Shown one piece after another: positions 1-7,308 of a DNA stretch of 9,380 nucleotides (positions are counted from its first letter, which is position 1; each line of letters starts with the position of its first letter). Origin of the DNA: JBCCCJ01 sp039029315 (lineage in GTDB: Bacteria; Bacteroidota; Bacteroidia; J057). Below the pieces are notes generated by a model. The model had not been told where the DNA came from. It saw only the letters and a program-made list of their open reading frames with translations, and did not search any database. The stretch lies in contig JBCCGK010000197.1 of assembly GCA_039029315.1 (NCBI GenBank), forward strand, positions 1 to 9,380, given 5' to 3'. A program made the position numbers and the translations under genes.

Positions 1-132
1 AAAAGACTGAAAATTGTCAGGGAAAAGATCAGGCTAAAATCCTTCGATAAAAGAGATCAGATCATGAGAATTGCTACGGCAATCCACAACCTTAGAATGA
101 CTTTTAGACAACCTATATACAATCATTCGTGA
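1..132 (+). CDS. 3' end of a gene cut by the window edge, possibly a DDE transposase
   Basis: The first reading frame is open from base 1 to a TGA at 130-132 and gives 43 residues, rich in Lys and Arg. It reads K-R-L-K-I-V-R-E-K-I-R near its start and has a helix ending A-I-H-N-L-R. A basic stretch followed by an L/I-H-N helix resembles the C-terminus of transposases of the DDE_Tnp_4 (PIF/Harbinger-like) type, where an LHN motif closes the catalytic domain. The catalytic acidic residues would lie to the left of the window, so none can be seen. The family call is inference from a short tail. It could equally be the end of an unrelated basic protein. That this frame is coding is plausible but rests on only 44 codons. 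Confidence 0.4.
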   Translation, partial: KRLKIVREKIRLKSFDKRDQIMRIATAIHNLRMTFRQPIYNHS

Positions 133-477
133 TAATCATTTGTGAATAAATTTTCAATGAGAATTAATTAACCTCACCCAAAAACAGCGAAGTTCATTAA
201 TTAAAAAAGACGATTTCCAGAGCATAAGGAAGGATTTTTCTCCTATATAAAAATGGCCAAAGTCAAACTTAGTAGAAAACAACAAATACCCATCTGACAA
301 AGATTTGGTCATGGTCCTGCACATCCAAGCCATGACCAACCATCTATAAATCAGACAGCTAAGAAATATGATGATGCTTGCTCTGGTATTCCTAAATGGA
401 ATATGATACCTTGTTTCGCAAATTAAGCATTATTAATGGTGTCTAAGCATTTCAAACTGCAATAATTATTGTTCAAT
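133..477. other. Intergenic region upstream of the GH3 gene, no gene seen
   Basis: This 345-bp A+T-rich stretch has no frame that looks like a real protein on either strand. It begins inside a near-perfect tandem pair of 13-mers (121-133 and 134-146, two mismatches) that overlaps the stop of the upstream partial gene. An imperfect inverted repeat lies at 385-410: GGTATTCC, a 5-nt loop, then GGAAT-ATG-ATACC with a 3-nt bulge. It sits about 70 bp before the GH3 start and could be an operator or a 5' UTR hairpin. I could not pick out a convincing Bacteroidota-type promoter (TTG plus TAnnTTTG) with correct spacing. Confidence 0.5.
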
Positions 478-2997
478 ATGTCTGTTACCAAGTCTTTGCT
501 GCTACCGATTTCCCTCTTGTGTATGATCACTATTCTTTTTATGGGTTGTACACAAGAAAAAAATGTAGCAGAAACATCAAAGAATCCTGTAAACCCTGAA
601 GATTGGCAATCCATCAAATCCCTGCCCTTAGATCCAGCAATTGAGGCACAAATCGATGAAATATTGCCAAAACTGACCCTTGAACAAAAGGTGGGTCAGG
701 TGATTCAAGCTGACAATGGATCAGTCACACCGGAAGAGGTGAAAAAATATCGCCTGGGATCAGTGCTCAGTGGTGGCAACTCAGCACCGGGACCCCTCCC
801 CTACGCTGACACCAAAACCTGGCTGGAGCTGGCAGATAAATATTATCATGCCTCTCTTGACCCAGAAGGAGTTGAGGTAGCCATTCCTTATATATGGGGA
901 ATCGATGCAGTTCATGGACATGCGAACCTCAAAGGGGCAATCGTCTTTCCCCACAATGTGGGACTAGGTGCTATGCGCAACCCGGACCTCATCGAGAACA
1001 TTGCCAGAGTAACCGCCCTTGAGCTCTCCGTTTCAGGTCATGATTGGACCTTTGCACCGACCTTAGCAGTACCGCAAGATGTCCGTTGGGGCAGAAGCTA
1101 TGAAGGATTCTCCGAAGATCCGGCAATTGTGCAATCATACGGAGATCGGATTGTCTATGGCCTGCAAGGCCGATTTGGGGAGGAGGATTTTATGGGAGAG
1201 GGCCGTGTCATCTCCAGTGCCAAGCACTTTCTTGCCGATGGAGCGACAGAAAAAGGGGTAGATCAAGGGGATGCCAAGATCAGTGAAGCAGACTTGCGAA
1301 CGGTTCATGCGGCTGGGTATTACAGCGCCATACCCGCGGGCGTACAAACAGTGATGGCCTCCTTTTCAAGCTGGCAAGGCCGCAAGCTCCACGGCGACAA
1401 AGAACTATTGACCGACGTCTTGAAAGGACAACTCGGCTTTAATGGCTTTGTGGTAGGCGATTGGAACGGTCACGGCCAGGTTCCCGGCTGTACCAACACC
1501 GATTGCCCGCAGTCGTTGAATGCAGGTCTCGATATGTATATGGCTCCTGATAGCTGGAAAGGATTATATGAAAGCACCCTTACACATGCACAGAATGGAA
1601 CCATTCCCATGAGTAGATTGGACGATGCCGTACGTCGGATCCTTCGGGTAAAAATTGCATCTGGAATATTTACCAAAGGGGCACCCAGCACGCGAAAAAA
1701 TGCAGGGGATGAAAGTCTCCTCTCTCTACCCGAAAACAAAGCGGTTGCAAGACAAGCCGTGCGAGAGTCCATGGTCTTACTCAAGAACAATGGCGGCCTG
1801 TTGCCCCTTGATGCTTCGAGAACCATAATGGTTGTCGGCGACGGGGCAGCCAGCATTTCAAAAGCATGTGGCGGCTGGACCTTATCCTGGCAAGGGACTG
1901 GTCATACCAATGATGAATTTCCGAATGGCGAGTCCATCCTTGAGGGGATCAAAGAAGCTGTTGCTGAAGCTGGAGGCAAAGTGATTTTTTCTGCAAATGG
2001 AGATTCTGACCAAAAGGCCGATGTCGTGCTTGCCATCTATGGTGAAGACCCTTATGCAGAATTCCAGGGAGATCGGGAGAATCTGGACTTTGAACCGAAC
2101 GGCTTTGATGTTAGCAAACTTGCGGGGTATCGCAGCAAAGGGATTCCTGTTGTATCTGTTTTTCTATCGGGCCGTCCATTATGGACCAACCCTGAAATCA
2201 ATATGTCTGATGCCTTTGTCGCTGCATGGTTACCAGGAACAGAAGGTGGAGGTATCTCAGATTTGTTATTCCAACGTGAGCCATCCTATGATTTCACGGG
2301 TCGTTTGTCTTTCAGCTGGCCAAACAGTTCTGTCGTGTCAGACGACCCGGCACAACAAGGGCCGGAAGCTTTGTTTGAGCTAGGCTATGGCCTCTCATAT
2401 GAAAGCAGTGCGACGGTCGATCACTTGTCAGAAAACTCAGGTCTGGAAAGCAGTGAGATTGCTTCAACAGGTGAGTTTTTCAGTAAGGGTGCTCCAATTG
2501 CTCCGTGGTCTCTGTGGCTTAGCTCAGGTAGCTTGATCAAACAGATCGCGAGCTTTCCGACATCTGTCGGTGGCTTGCTTGTCAGCAAAACTGACCACGA
2601 GGCACAAGAAGATGCTTTGCGAATCAAGTGGACCAAATCAGATTTTGATCAGGTTCGGGTAAGTGCGGCTTCTCCGAGTGATATGGCACGTCAAAGCAAT
2701 GGCGCAATGGAACTGACATTCTCTGCAACATCATTCTCAGACCGCGATGCAATCGTCAAAATCGGGATGGGCTGTGATCAGGATTCCCCTTGCGACCAAA
2801 CGCTCGATATCAGCATCGCAGCAGATGCCTGGGAAGAATATCGAATCAGCCTCAGTTGCTATGCGGATCTTGGTGTAGACATGAGCAATATCAGCACAGC
2901 CTTCATGATTACGGCTGGCGAAGGAGTAGATATTGGATTGGGCAATATTCGCCTGGAATCAGATATTGATGCCAAGCCTGGATGTGATGGAAAATAG
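478..2997 (+). CDS. GH3 family beta-glucosidase lipoprotein (ExoP-like exo-1,3/1,4-beta-glucosidase)
   Basis: A predicted 839-aa exo-acting beta-glucosidase, releasing glucose from the non-reducing ends of beta-1,3/1,4-glucan oligosaccharides. An N-terminal hydrophobic segment ends in the lipobox L-F-M-G-C (Cys24), so it should be a lipoprotein. Acidic residues just after the Cys are sparse, so surface export is uncertain. The GH3 barrel spans about residues 60-390: G-I-D-A-V-H-G at 141-147, the K-H-F substrate motif at 249-251, and the nucleophile Asp328 in G-F-V-V-G-D-W-N-G. The second GH3 domain (about 430-645) has G-E-D-P-Y-A-E-F-Q-G-D at 522-532, where Glu528 aligns with the acid/base of barley ExoI-type enzymes. 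About residues 665-835 fit the galactose-binding-like C-terminal domain of ExoP enzymes. A TTG at 469 is also in frame, but the ATG at 478 gives a better signal peptide. No strong ribosome binding site is visible. The gene has no SusC/D or other glycosidase neighbour. Confidence 0.95.
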   Translation: MSVTKSLLLPISLLCMITILFMGCTQEKNVAETSKNPVNPEDWQSIKSLPLDPAIEAQIDEILPKLTLEQKVGQVIQADNGSVTPEEVKKYRLGSVLSGGNSAPGPLPYADTKTWLELADKYYHASLDPEGVEVAIPYIWGIDAVHGHANLKGAIVFPHNVGLGAMRNPDLIENIARVTALELSVSGHDWTFAPTLAVPQDVRWGRSYEGFSEDPAIVQSYGDRIVYGLQGRFGEEDFMGEGRVISSAKHFLADGATEKGVDQGDAKISEADLRTVHAAGYYSAIPAGVQTVMASFSSWQGRKLHGDKELLTDVLKGQLGFNGFVVGDWNGHGQVPGCTNTDCPQSLNAGLDMYMAPDSWKGLYESTLTHAQNGTIPMSRLDDAVRRILRVKIASGIFTKGAPSTRKNAGDESLLSLPENKAVARQAVRESMVLLKNNGGLLPLDASRTIMVVGDGAASISKACGGWTLSWQGTGHTNDEFPNGESILEGIKEAVAEAGGKVIFSANGDSDQKADVVLAIYGEDPYAEFQGDRENLDFEPNGFDVSKLAGYRSKGIPVVSVFLSGRPLWTNPEINMSDAFVAAWLPGTEGGGISDLLFQREPSYDFTGRLSFSWPNSSVVSDDPAQQGPEALFELGYGLSYESSATVDHLSENSGLESSEIASTGEFFSKGAPIAPWSLWLSSGSLIKQIASFPTSVGGLLVSKTDHEAQEDALRIKWTKSDFDQVRVSAASPSDMARQSNGAMELTFSATSFSDRDAIVKIGMGCDQDSPCDQTLDISIAADAWEEYRISLSCYADLGVDMSNISTAFMITAGEGVDIGLGNIRLESDIDAKPGCDGK

Positions 2998-3053
2998 TGG
3001 GTTTCTGCTTGACTCAGAACGATTCAAAAACACCTAACGTATACTGGACCACT

Positions 3054-3085
3054 GCTCTCTTAAGGGAGCAACAGGCTTTTTTCTT
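3054..3085 (+). terminator. Candidate terminator after the GH3 gene
   Basis: A short palindrome, GCTCTCTTAAGGGAGC (3054-3069, one G-T wobble pair), starts 57 bp after the GH3 stop and is followed by a T-rich run at about 3077-3085. The stem is modest and six bases separate it from the T run, so termination strength is uncertain. Confidence 0.45.
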
Positions 3086-3091
3086 ATCGTT

Positions 3092-3252
3092 CTTAGAGAC
3101 TGTTTGAACATCTGTTTTTTGTATGCGTCTTTTTTCCTCATTCGGCGGCTTTTTTGTTCCCAGAACACCACTATGAGAACAAAAAAGGGCCTTGTCTGAG
3201 AAAAAAATACTCCATAAACATTCTCAGAACAGATTCCCAAACAGTCTCTTAG
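3092..3252. repeat. Imperfect 161-bp palindromic (foldback, MITE-like) element
   Basis: The ends are 15-bp inverted repeats (3092-3106 and 3238-3252) that read CTTAGAGACTGTTTG inward from the left and CTAAGAGACTGTTTG from the right, one mismatch. Three bases further in, both arms carry ATCTGTT (3110-3116, complement at 3228-3234). The centre is a perfect 11-bp inverted repeat (CTTTTTTGTTC at 3149-3159, complement at 3177-3187) around a 17-nt loop. Between these, both arms hold a T6-CTCA-like block, and the right arm is longer by a small insertion. The whole segment can fold on itself. It contains no credible protein. It looks like a non-autonomous mobile or repetitive element, but no target-site duplication is obvious. 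It ends 12 bp before the ATG of the beta-lactamase-family gene, so it lies in that gene's promoter or leader. Confidence 0.65.
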
Positions 3253-3264
3253 CAAGTCAAAAAC

Positions 3265-4302
3265 ATGACGAAGAAACAAACAAAACGAATCCTCAGAGTA
3301 GGATTGTTGGTTGGAACCATCATCTCCCTCTTCTTCGTTCCATGGATATTGGTATGGGCCTGGATCTTACCCCTACCAGATACCGTTCAGGAACAAGCCC
3401 ACGAAGCCATAGAGCATGGATTTGATGGGATCATTGTGTATGTGGATGAGGCTGGCAAATCCCCGGCATTCTATGCTGCTGGTTGGCACGACCGAGAACA
3501 TCAGATCCCTGCAAGGCCGACCGCCCTATTCAAGATTGCCAGTATCAGCAAATTATATGTCGCCCTTGCGATCACCAAATTGGCTCATGACAAGCGTTTG
3601 TCTTTGGATAACACACTCGCAGATTACTTTCCAGAACTTGTGGGCAGGATTGAAAACGCCGAAACAATCAGCTTGAGAATGATGGTGCAGCATCGGAGTG
3701 GCATTCCCAATTATACAGACCAGCCTGACTTCTGGATTACACAACCGAATGGTAGACTGGAGGCATTGGAATTCGCCCTGGACCTACCGGCTAATTTTGA
3801 ACCGGGGAAAGGGTATGGCTATTCCAATACGAATTATTTGTTGCTGCGGGAACTCATGGATCAACTATTGGGCTATGATCATTTCCAATACATCAAGGAA
3901 AAGATCTTGCGTCCACTAGAACTGAACAATACCTTCGGTTCGGTCGCGGAAGTGAACATCGACGATGTGATGAGTGGGTATTATGTCGGTTATGAAGAGG
4001 ATTTGAAGACTGATGATAGAGGAATGTTAGCGACGGCAGAAGATGTGGGCATATTCTTACGGGCATTAAATGATGGCTCCGTGTTTGAGGAAGGAGAAGC
4101 GGAAATGTATGCTTCCATTTACGTGTATGAGCATACGGGATTGGTTCCTGGCTATCAGAGCATTGCCAAATATCACAAAGATCTCGACGCAGTTGTCATA
4201 CAGTTTACCAATACAACTGACTTTGATGGATATCAATGGAATACATCGGAAATTGTCTATCATCGCATTGTCAAGATATTGAGAAGGGAAAAAAGATCAT
4301 AA
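3265..4302 (+). CDS. Serine beta-lactamase-family hydrolase, membrane anchored
   Basis: A predicted 345-aa member of the class C beta-lactamase/penicillin-binding-protein-like serine hydrolases (Pfam Beta-lactamase, PF00144), facing the periplasm. A single hydrophobic segment at about residues 11-33, preceded by basic residues, should act as an uncleaved anchor or signal sequence. The catalytic set is complete: S-I-S-K at 93-96 (nucleophile Ser93, Lys96), Y-S-N at 186-188 and H-T-G at 290-292 in the place of the K-T-G box. An H-T-G or H-x-G third motif is usual in esterases and DD-peptidase-like members, so a true antibiotic-degrading beta-lactamase is not implied. The substrate could be a peptidoglycan peptide, a D-amino-acid peptide or an ester. 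The ATG at 3265 follows the palindromic element by 12 bp. The protein is slightly short for the family, which often carries an extra C-terminal domain. Confidence 0.88.
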   Translation: MTKKQTKRILRVGLLVGTIISLFFVPWILVWAWILPLPDTVQEQAHEAIEHGFDGIIVYVDEAGKSPAFYAAGWHDREHQIPARPTALFKIASISKLYVALAITKLAHDKRLSLDNTLADYFPELVGRIENAETISLRMMVQHRSGIPNYTDQPDFWITQPNGRLEALEFALDLPANFEPGKGYGYSNTNYLLLRELMDQLLGYDHFQYIKEKILRPLELNNTFGSVAEVNIDDVMSGYYVGYEEDLKTDDRGMLATAEDVGIFLRALNDGSVFEEGEAEMYASIYVYEHTGLVPGYQSIAKYHKDLDAVVIQFTNTTDFDGYQWNTSEIVYHRIVKILRREKRS

Positions 4303-4340
4303 GAAGACATAGAGGATATGAAAACGTCCTTTATCCATAG

Positions 4341-4499
4341 TTTCTACCACAATCAACACCTCCAATCAAGACTACCGAAACCCATATTGTTCCCGATATT
4401 CCTGCTCCCATTCGCCTAACAGAATATGGGATTGGAATTTTTACGGCGGCATACACCAAGTCAGCCCTGAAGAAAGCCATCAAGAAACAATTCATTACT
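4341..4499 (+). other. In-frame 5' extension encoding the S4 domain start of the pseudouridine synthase, without a standard start codon
   Basis: The frame of the following gene is open back to a TAG at 4338-4340 and its translation is clearly protein-like. It includes T-H-I-V-P at 4380-4394, R-L-T-E-Y at 4413-4427 and S-A-L-K-K-A-I-K-K at about 4461-4487, which make the first strand and helices of an S4 RNA-binding domain. No ATG, GTG or TTG occurs in frame before the GTG at 4500. An ATC at 4365 sits where related proteins would be expected to start (I-K-T-T-E-T-H). A good ATG at 4318, 16 bp after the previous stop and behind AGAGGA, is in another frame. A one-base frameshift between about 4341 and 4365, a mutated ATG, or a non-standard start would each explain this. 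Confidence 0.6.
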
Positions 4500-5255
4500 G
4501 TGGATGAGAAGCTTGCGACGACAGCTACTTTCATCCGTGGTGGGGAGCACATATGCTTATCCATTCCCGAAGCAGTCAGCCCGACAAAAAAGCTGGTCTT
4601 TTCTCTGACAGTATTATTTGAAGATGATCATCTGGCAGTGATCCACAAACCTGCTGGCATTCTGGTCAGCGGCAATCGATTGAAGACCATTGCCAATGCC
4701 CTGACTCAAAACATTCAAGCGAGCACGCTTCCTGACGCGACAAAGCCTCAGCCTGTTCATCGACTGGATTATGCAACCACAGGAGTATTGTTGGTTGGAA
4801 AAACAAATAGCAGCATTCGTGCATTGAATAAACTGTTTGAGGAGAAATTGATTGAGAAAACATACTTTGCTGCTACGATAGGCGACATGAACGATCAAGG
4901 GCTAATCACTTCAGCAATTGACGGAAAGGAGTCAGAATCGAGCTATCGAGTACACCAATCTGTTCCCTCAGAAAGATTCGGCCAACTCAATCTGGTACAA
5001 TTACATCCCCACACAGGTCGAAGGCATCAATTGCGGAAACATCTGGCCAGTATCGGCAATCCGATCCTGGGAGACAAAGACTATGGAATTGAACCCTTCA
5101 TCCTGAGAGGGAAAGGTGTGTATTTACATGCTTATTCCTTAAAATTTACGCATCCCTTTAGCAAGAAAGACATATTCGTTCAAGATGACCTTCCTCAAAA
5201 GTTCAAGAAGATATTTTTCCCCGAAACAGGAGAAAGTTTTACTCCGAGGGAATAA
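4500..5255 (+). CDS. RluA-family RNA pseudouridine synthase
   Basis: This enzyme converts uridine to pseudouridine in rRNA or tRNA. The catalytic signature H-R-L-D-Y-A-T-T-G lies at residues 87-95, with the catalytic Asp90 and Thr-Thr in place of the usual T-S. Other family blocks are V-L-F-E-D-D-H-L-A-V-I-H-K-P-A-G at about 38-53, an E-K-T-Y-F-A block at about 119-124, and H-T-G-R-x-H-Q-L-R, the RluA-type motif near the C-terminal third. The GTG at 4500 is the first standard start codon in frame, but it cuts the S4 RNA-binding domain in half: residues 1-25 carry its second part and the preceding 159 bp encode the first part. The true protein probably begins near 4365 or 4318. The gene is in the same direction as, and close to, the upstream hydrolase, so they may be cotranscribed. 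Which uridine is modified cannot be told from sequence alone. Confidence 0.88.
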   Translation: MDEKLATTATFIRGGEHICLSIPEAVSPTKKLVFSLTVLFEDDHLAVIHKPAGILVSGNRLKTIANALTQNIQASTLPDATKPQPVHRLDYATTGVLLVGKTNSSIRALNKLFEEKLIEKTYFAATIGDMNDQGLITSAIDGKESESSYRVHQSVPSERFGQLNLVQLHPHTGRRHQLRKHLASIGNPILGDKDYGIEPFILRGKGVYLHAYSLKFTHPFSKKDIFVQDDLPQKFKKIFFPETGESFTPRE

Positions 5256-5331
5256 GATCAAGCATGAACCCGATCTGTTGGTTTCCTGGATATACTCTGA
5301 ATACTTTGGTTACAATCGTTGCCATCTGTTT

Positions 5332-6153
5332 TTATTCCGGTACAAAGTCCGTCAGATTCAGTCCATCCTGTTCGAGGGTGACAGGATCTAATTTTCTTTC
5401 GAATGGGGTTTTTCCTTCTCTCTTAAGGGTTGTTACTATCTTTTCCGCAAATCTATGTGCAAAGTCTTCTTTTTCCCTGGATGGGATCTTGTCATATTTT
5501 TCCCAATTCCGGGAATAAGCAAACACATCATCCTCCTGCTCACTTGGCCTTTCTACCTTTTGGAGATATTCGACATAATGGCCTACCTCATGAACAAACG
5601 TTCTATATAATTGGGTATTTCTTAGGCCAGTGATTGTTGGAACGATGGTAAAATCCCGTTTGTTTTCGGTGATCTGATGGCCATCCTTGATCAATCTGTC
5701 AAACTCTTTTTGATCTTCTATGTTGAGTTTTCTGCTCCATTTGATTACGTTCTGAAAGTCAATTGATTCCAACATAATCGTGGGACCGGAGTATTTCCCT
5801 ATTTCAACAAAATATAACAATCGTCCCCAAACTGGGTTCAGGGTTTCTTCCCTCCTTTTGGGTTGTCGGAATACGATCAAATCAAGCCCATCCAAATGCC
5901 TGGGATCAAGAAAGGATATCATTGTTTCAATGTCCTCAACCGTACAGGGAAATATGCTGGTTTTTCTCGTTTTTTCGACAATGAAAGCATATTTTTTGCC
6001 ATTTATGATCTTTTCAACAGTCGTATATGTGTCAATTTTGCCCCAGTACATTCTGTCATCACTCCATTGCTGGGAGATGACATTCTTGTTGTTCTGCCCA
6101 TATCCTTGCCTGGCAGTTCCAATATTTCTGTTTCTACGTATTGGATTCTTCAT
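5332..6153 (-). CDS. HExxH zinc-metallopeptidase-like protein, family unassigned
   Basis: A 273-aa protein with no signal peptide or membrane segment, so probably cytoplasmic. The clearest feature is F-V-H-E-V-G-H-Y-V-E-Y: His188-Glu189-x-x-His192 is the zincin zinc-binding and catalytic motif. About 35-37 residues later, R-E-K-E-D-F-A-H-R-F-A-E (226-237) resembles the E-x-x-A-x-x-F-A helix of ImmA/IrrE-like peptidases, making Glu227 or Glu229 the candidate third zinc ligand. Residues 1-30 are basic and Asn/Gln-rich and probably disordered. Residues about 35-165 form an alpha/beta-looking domain with a P-V-W-G-R-L motif that I do not recognise. The gene is convergent with the pseudouridine synthase gene (76 bp apart). 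Substrate and family are unknown. It might regulate a protein by cleavage, as ImmA does, but no helix-turn-helix partner lies beside it. Confidence 0.7.
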   Translation of the reverse strand: MKNPIRRNRNIGTARQGYGQNNKNVISQQWSDDRMYWGKIDTYTTVEKIINGKKYAFIVEKTRKTSIFPCTVEDIETMISFLDPRHLDGLDLIVFRQPKRREETLNPVWGRLLYFVEIGKYSGPTIMLESIDFQNVIKWSRKLNIEDQKEFDRLIKDGHQITENKRDFTIVPTITGLRNTQLYRTFVHEVGHYVEYLQKVERPSEQEDDVFAYSRNWEKYDKIPSREKEDFAHRFAEKIVTTLKREGKTPFERKLDPVTLEQDGLNLTDFVPE

Positions 6154-6322
6154 CTTGTCTGTGGTTGAATGATCTGGCCAGTGACAGTGGCCGCAAATGA
6201 AGGTGATTGACCGATTATCTGTAGATGGCTGCTATTGTTTGACAGGTATTCATCCTTGCTCCAGGGCGTGAAGAACCTCATCCAAAATAGCACCTGCTCT
6301 TGTGTGGTTTTGTTTTTTTTGA

Positions 6323-7000
6323 TTATTGACTTTCCAGTTCTGAATTCAATCCTTTTACAATTAGCCAAATCGCCAATACTACTTCCTGGAGAACAAGCGG
6401 AATGGTGATCATGCCATATTCTGTAGAGACAACCTCAATCAATTGAAATAATAACAAAAAACTGCCTCCTATTAGCAATACATTCCCAATTATTCCCCAA
6501 ATGGATAGCCATCCTGGTATATGTTTCCCCTTCCAAAAAGCATAGTATAAGAGCAAATTTCCTACTCCTGTGGCCAGCATGACGCCTAGGTGATTGGCCA
6601 AATCCCGAAACAGCCTTAGCATGTCTCCGAATGTCTCATAAACCATTGGATTGGAACTTGTCTCAGACAAATATTGCTGACTTAACAGGATAAACATGGG
6701 TAACAATATCACCCCTAACAATTGAAATACTCCTGCTATGATTCTAAAACCGACAAAGCCAATCGCGAGGGATTGATGAAAGGCTCTCAAAACTTGATAG
6801 AGAACAAGTGAGAAACCTATATAGATTGGCACCAAAAGGAATTGGAATACCGCAGCTGTTAACACCTGATGCTTATTGGGATACACATCTTTGAGGTAAT
6901 TCTCCCCTTCTACAGATGGAACAATGCTGAATATCCCAGCGATGATTCCCAAAATAATTAAAATCCCGGCAATTCTTGCCGCTCTGTTATTCACCTTCAT
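6323..7000 (-). CDS. DUF4386 family integral membrane protein
   Basis: A 225-aa polytopic inner-membrane protein. The N-terminal N-R-x-A-R-I-A-G-I-L segment, its spacing and the overall layout match the DUF4386 family, whose function is not established. Hydrophobic segments lie at about residues 10-28, 46-68, 80-107, 138-156, 163-186 and 196-217, suggesting six membrane spans. The conserved F-R-I-I-A-G-V-F-Q motif in the third span is typical of the family. I chose the ATG at 7000-6998 over an in-frame GTG at 7015, because a good GGGAGGAAA ribosome binding site (7013-7005) lies just before the ATG and would otherwise be inside the coding region. That is a stronger ribosome site than most genes here have. 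A 5' leader with two alternative inverted repeats lies upstream. Confidence 0.85.
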   Translation of the reverse strand: MKVNNRAARIAGILIILGIIAGIFSIVPSVEGENYLKDVYPNKHQVLTAAVFQFLLVPIYIGFSLVLYQVLRAFHQSLAIGFVGFRIIAGVFQLLGVILLPMFILLSQQYLSETSSNPMVYETFGDMLRLFRDLANHLGVMLATGVGNLLLYYAFWKGKHIPGWLSIWGIIGNVLLIGGSFLLLFQLIEVVSTEYGMITIPLVLQEVVLAIWLIVKGLNSELESQ

Positions 7001-7308
7001 TGTATTTCCTCCCACTTCTTTTTTGCATGCTTACTTCCGCACTTTACACATCCAGCCTTCTCCCCCACAAATTCGAACCATCCTAAAAGCACTCCACTAG
7101 ATTGTCTTCGACATCCTTGGCTGGATGGTTCAAAGATATGAAAAGTTGTAAAAGCAATGCTTGTCCGAGTCACGAATGGCGTTGTTTTTTCTCCCTTCGG
7201 ATGTCCTGATTGAGGGTGCCTATGACATGGAAAATGTCAGAAATTGTGTGGAGGAAAAGAATCTCTCCAGGAAAGGGTATCAGATTCCAGGCTTATGGAC
7301 GATACAAA
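7001..7308 (-). other. Gap upstream of the DUF4386 gene, with leader inverted repeats
   Basis: This 308-bp gap between the DUF4386 start and the doxX stop holds no convincing gene. Read on the minus strand, a block at 7131-7119 (GAACCATCCAGCC) can pair with GGATGGTTC at 7083-7075 (9 bp, perfect) or with GGCTGGAT at 7057-7050 (8 bp, perfect). The two pairings share ATCC and exclude each other. Both lie between 50 and 131 bp upstream of the DUF4386 ATG. They could be leader RNA structures or a DNA operator. A plus-strand open frame at 7161-7355 is not supported. Confidence 0.45.

Noticed and set aside
154..339. Minus-strand open frame of 61 codons upstream of the GH3 gene
   Set aside because: Composition is dominated by A+T-driven Phe, Leu and Ser codons, there is no family likeness, and the other strand is equally featureless.
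3034..3279. Minus-strand open frame across the palindromic element
   Set aside because: Its residues come from the inverted repeat and poly-A/T blocks. The repeat structure explains the sequence better than coding does.
478..4302. GH3 gene plus serine hydrolase as a polysaccharide utilisation or beta-lactam resistance operon
   Set aside because: A terminator-like hairpin and the palindromic element separate them, there is no SusC/D, and the hydrolase has an H-T-G third motif, so resistance is not implied.
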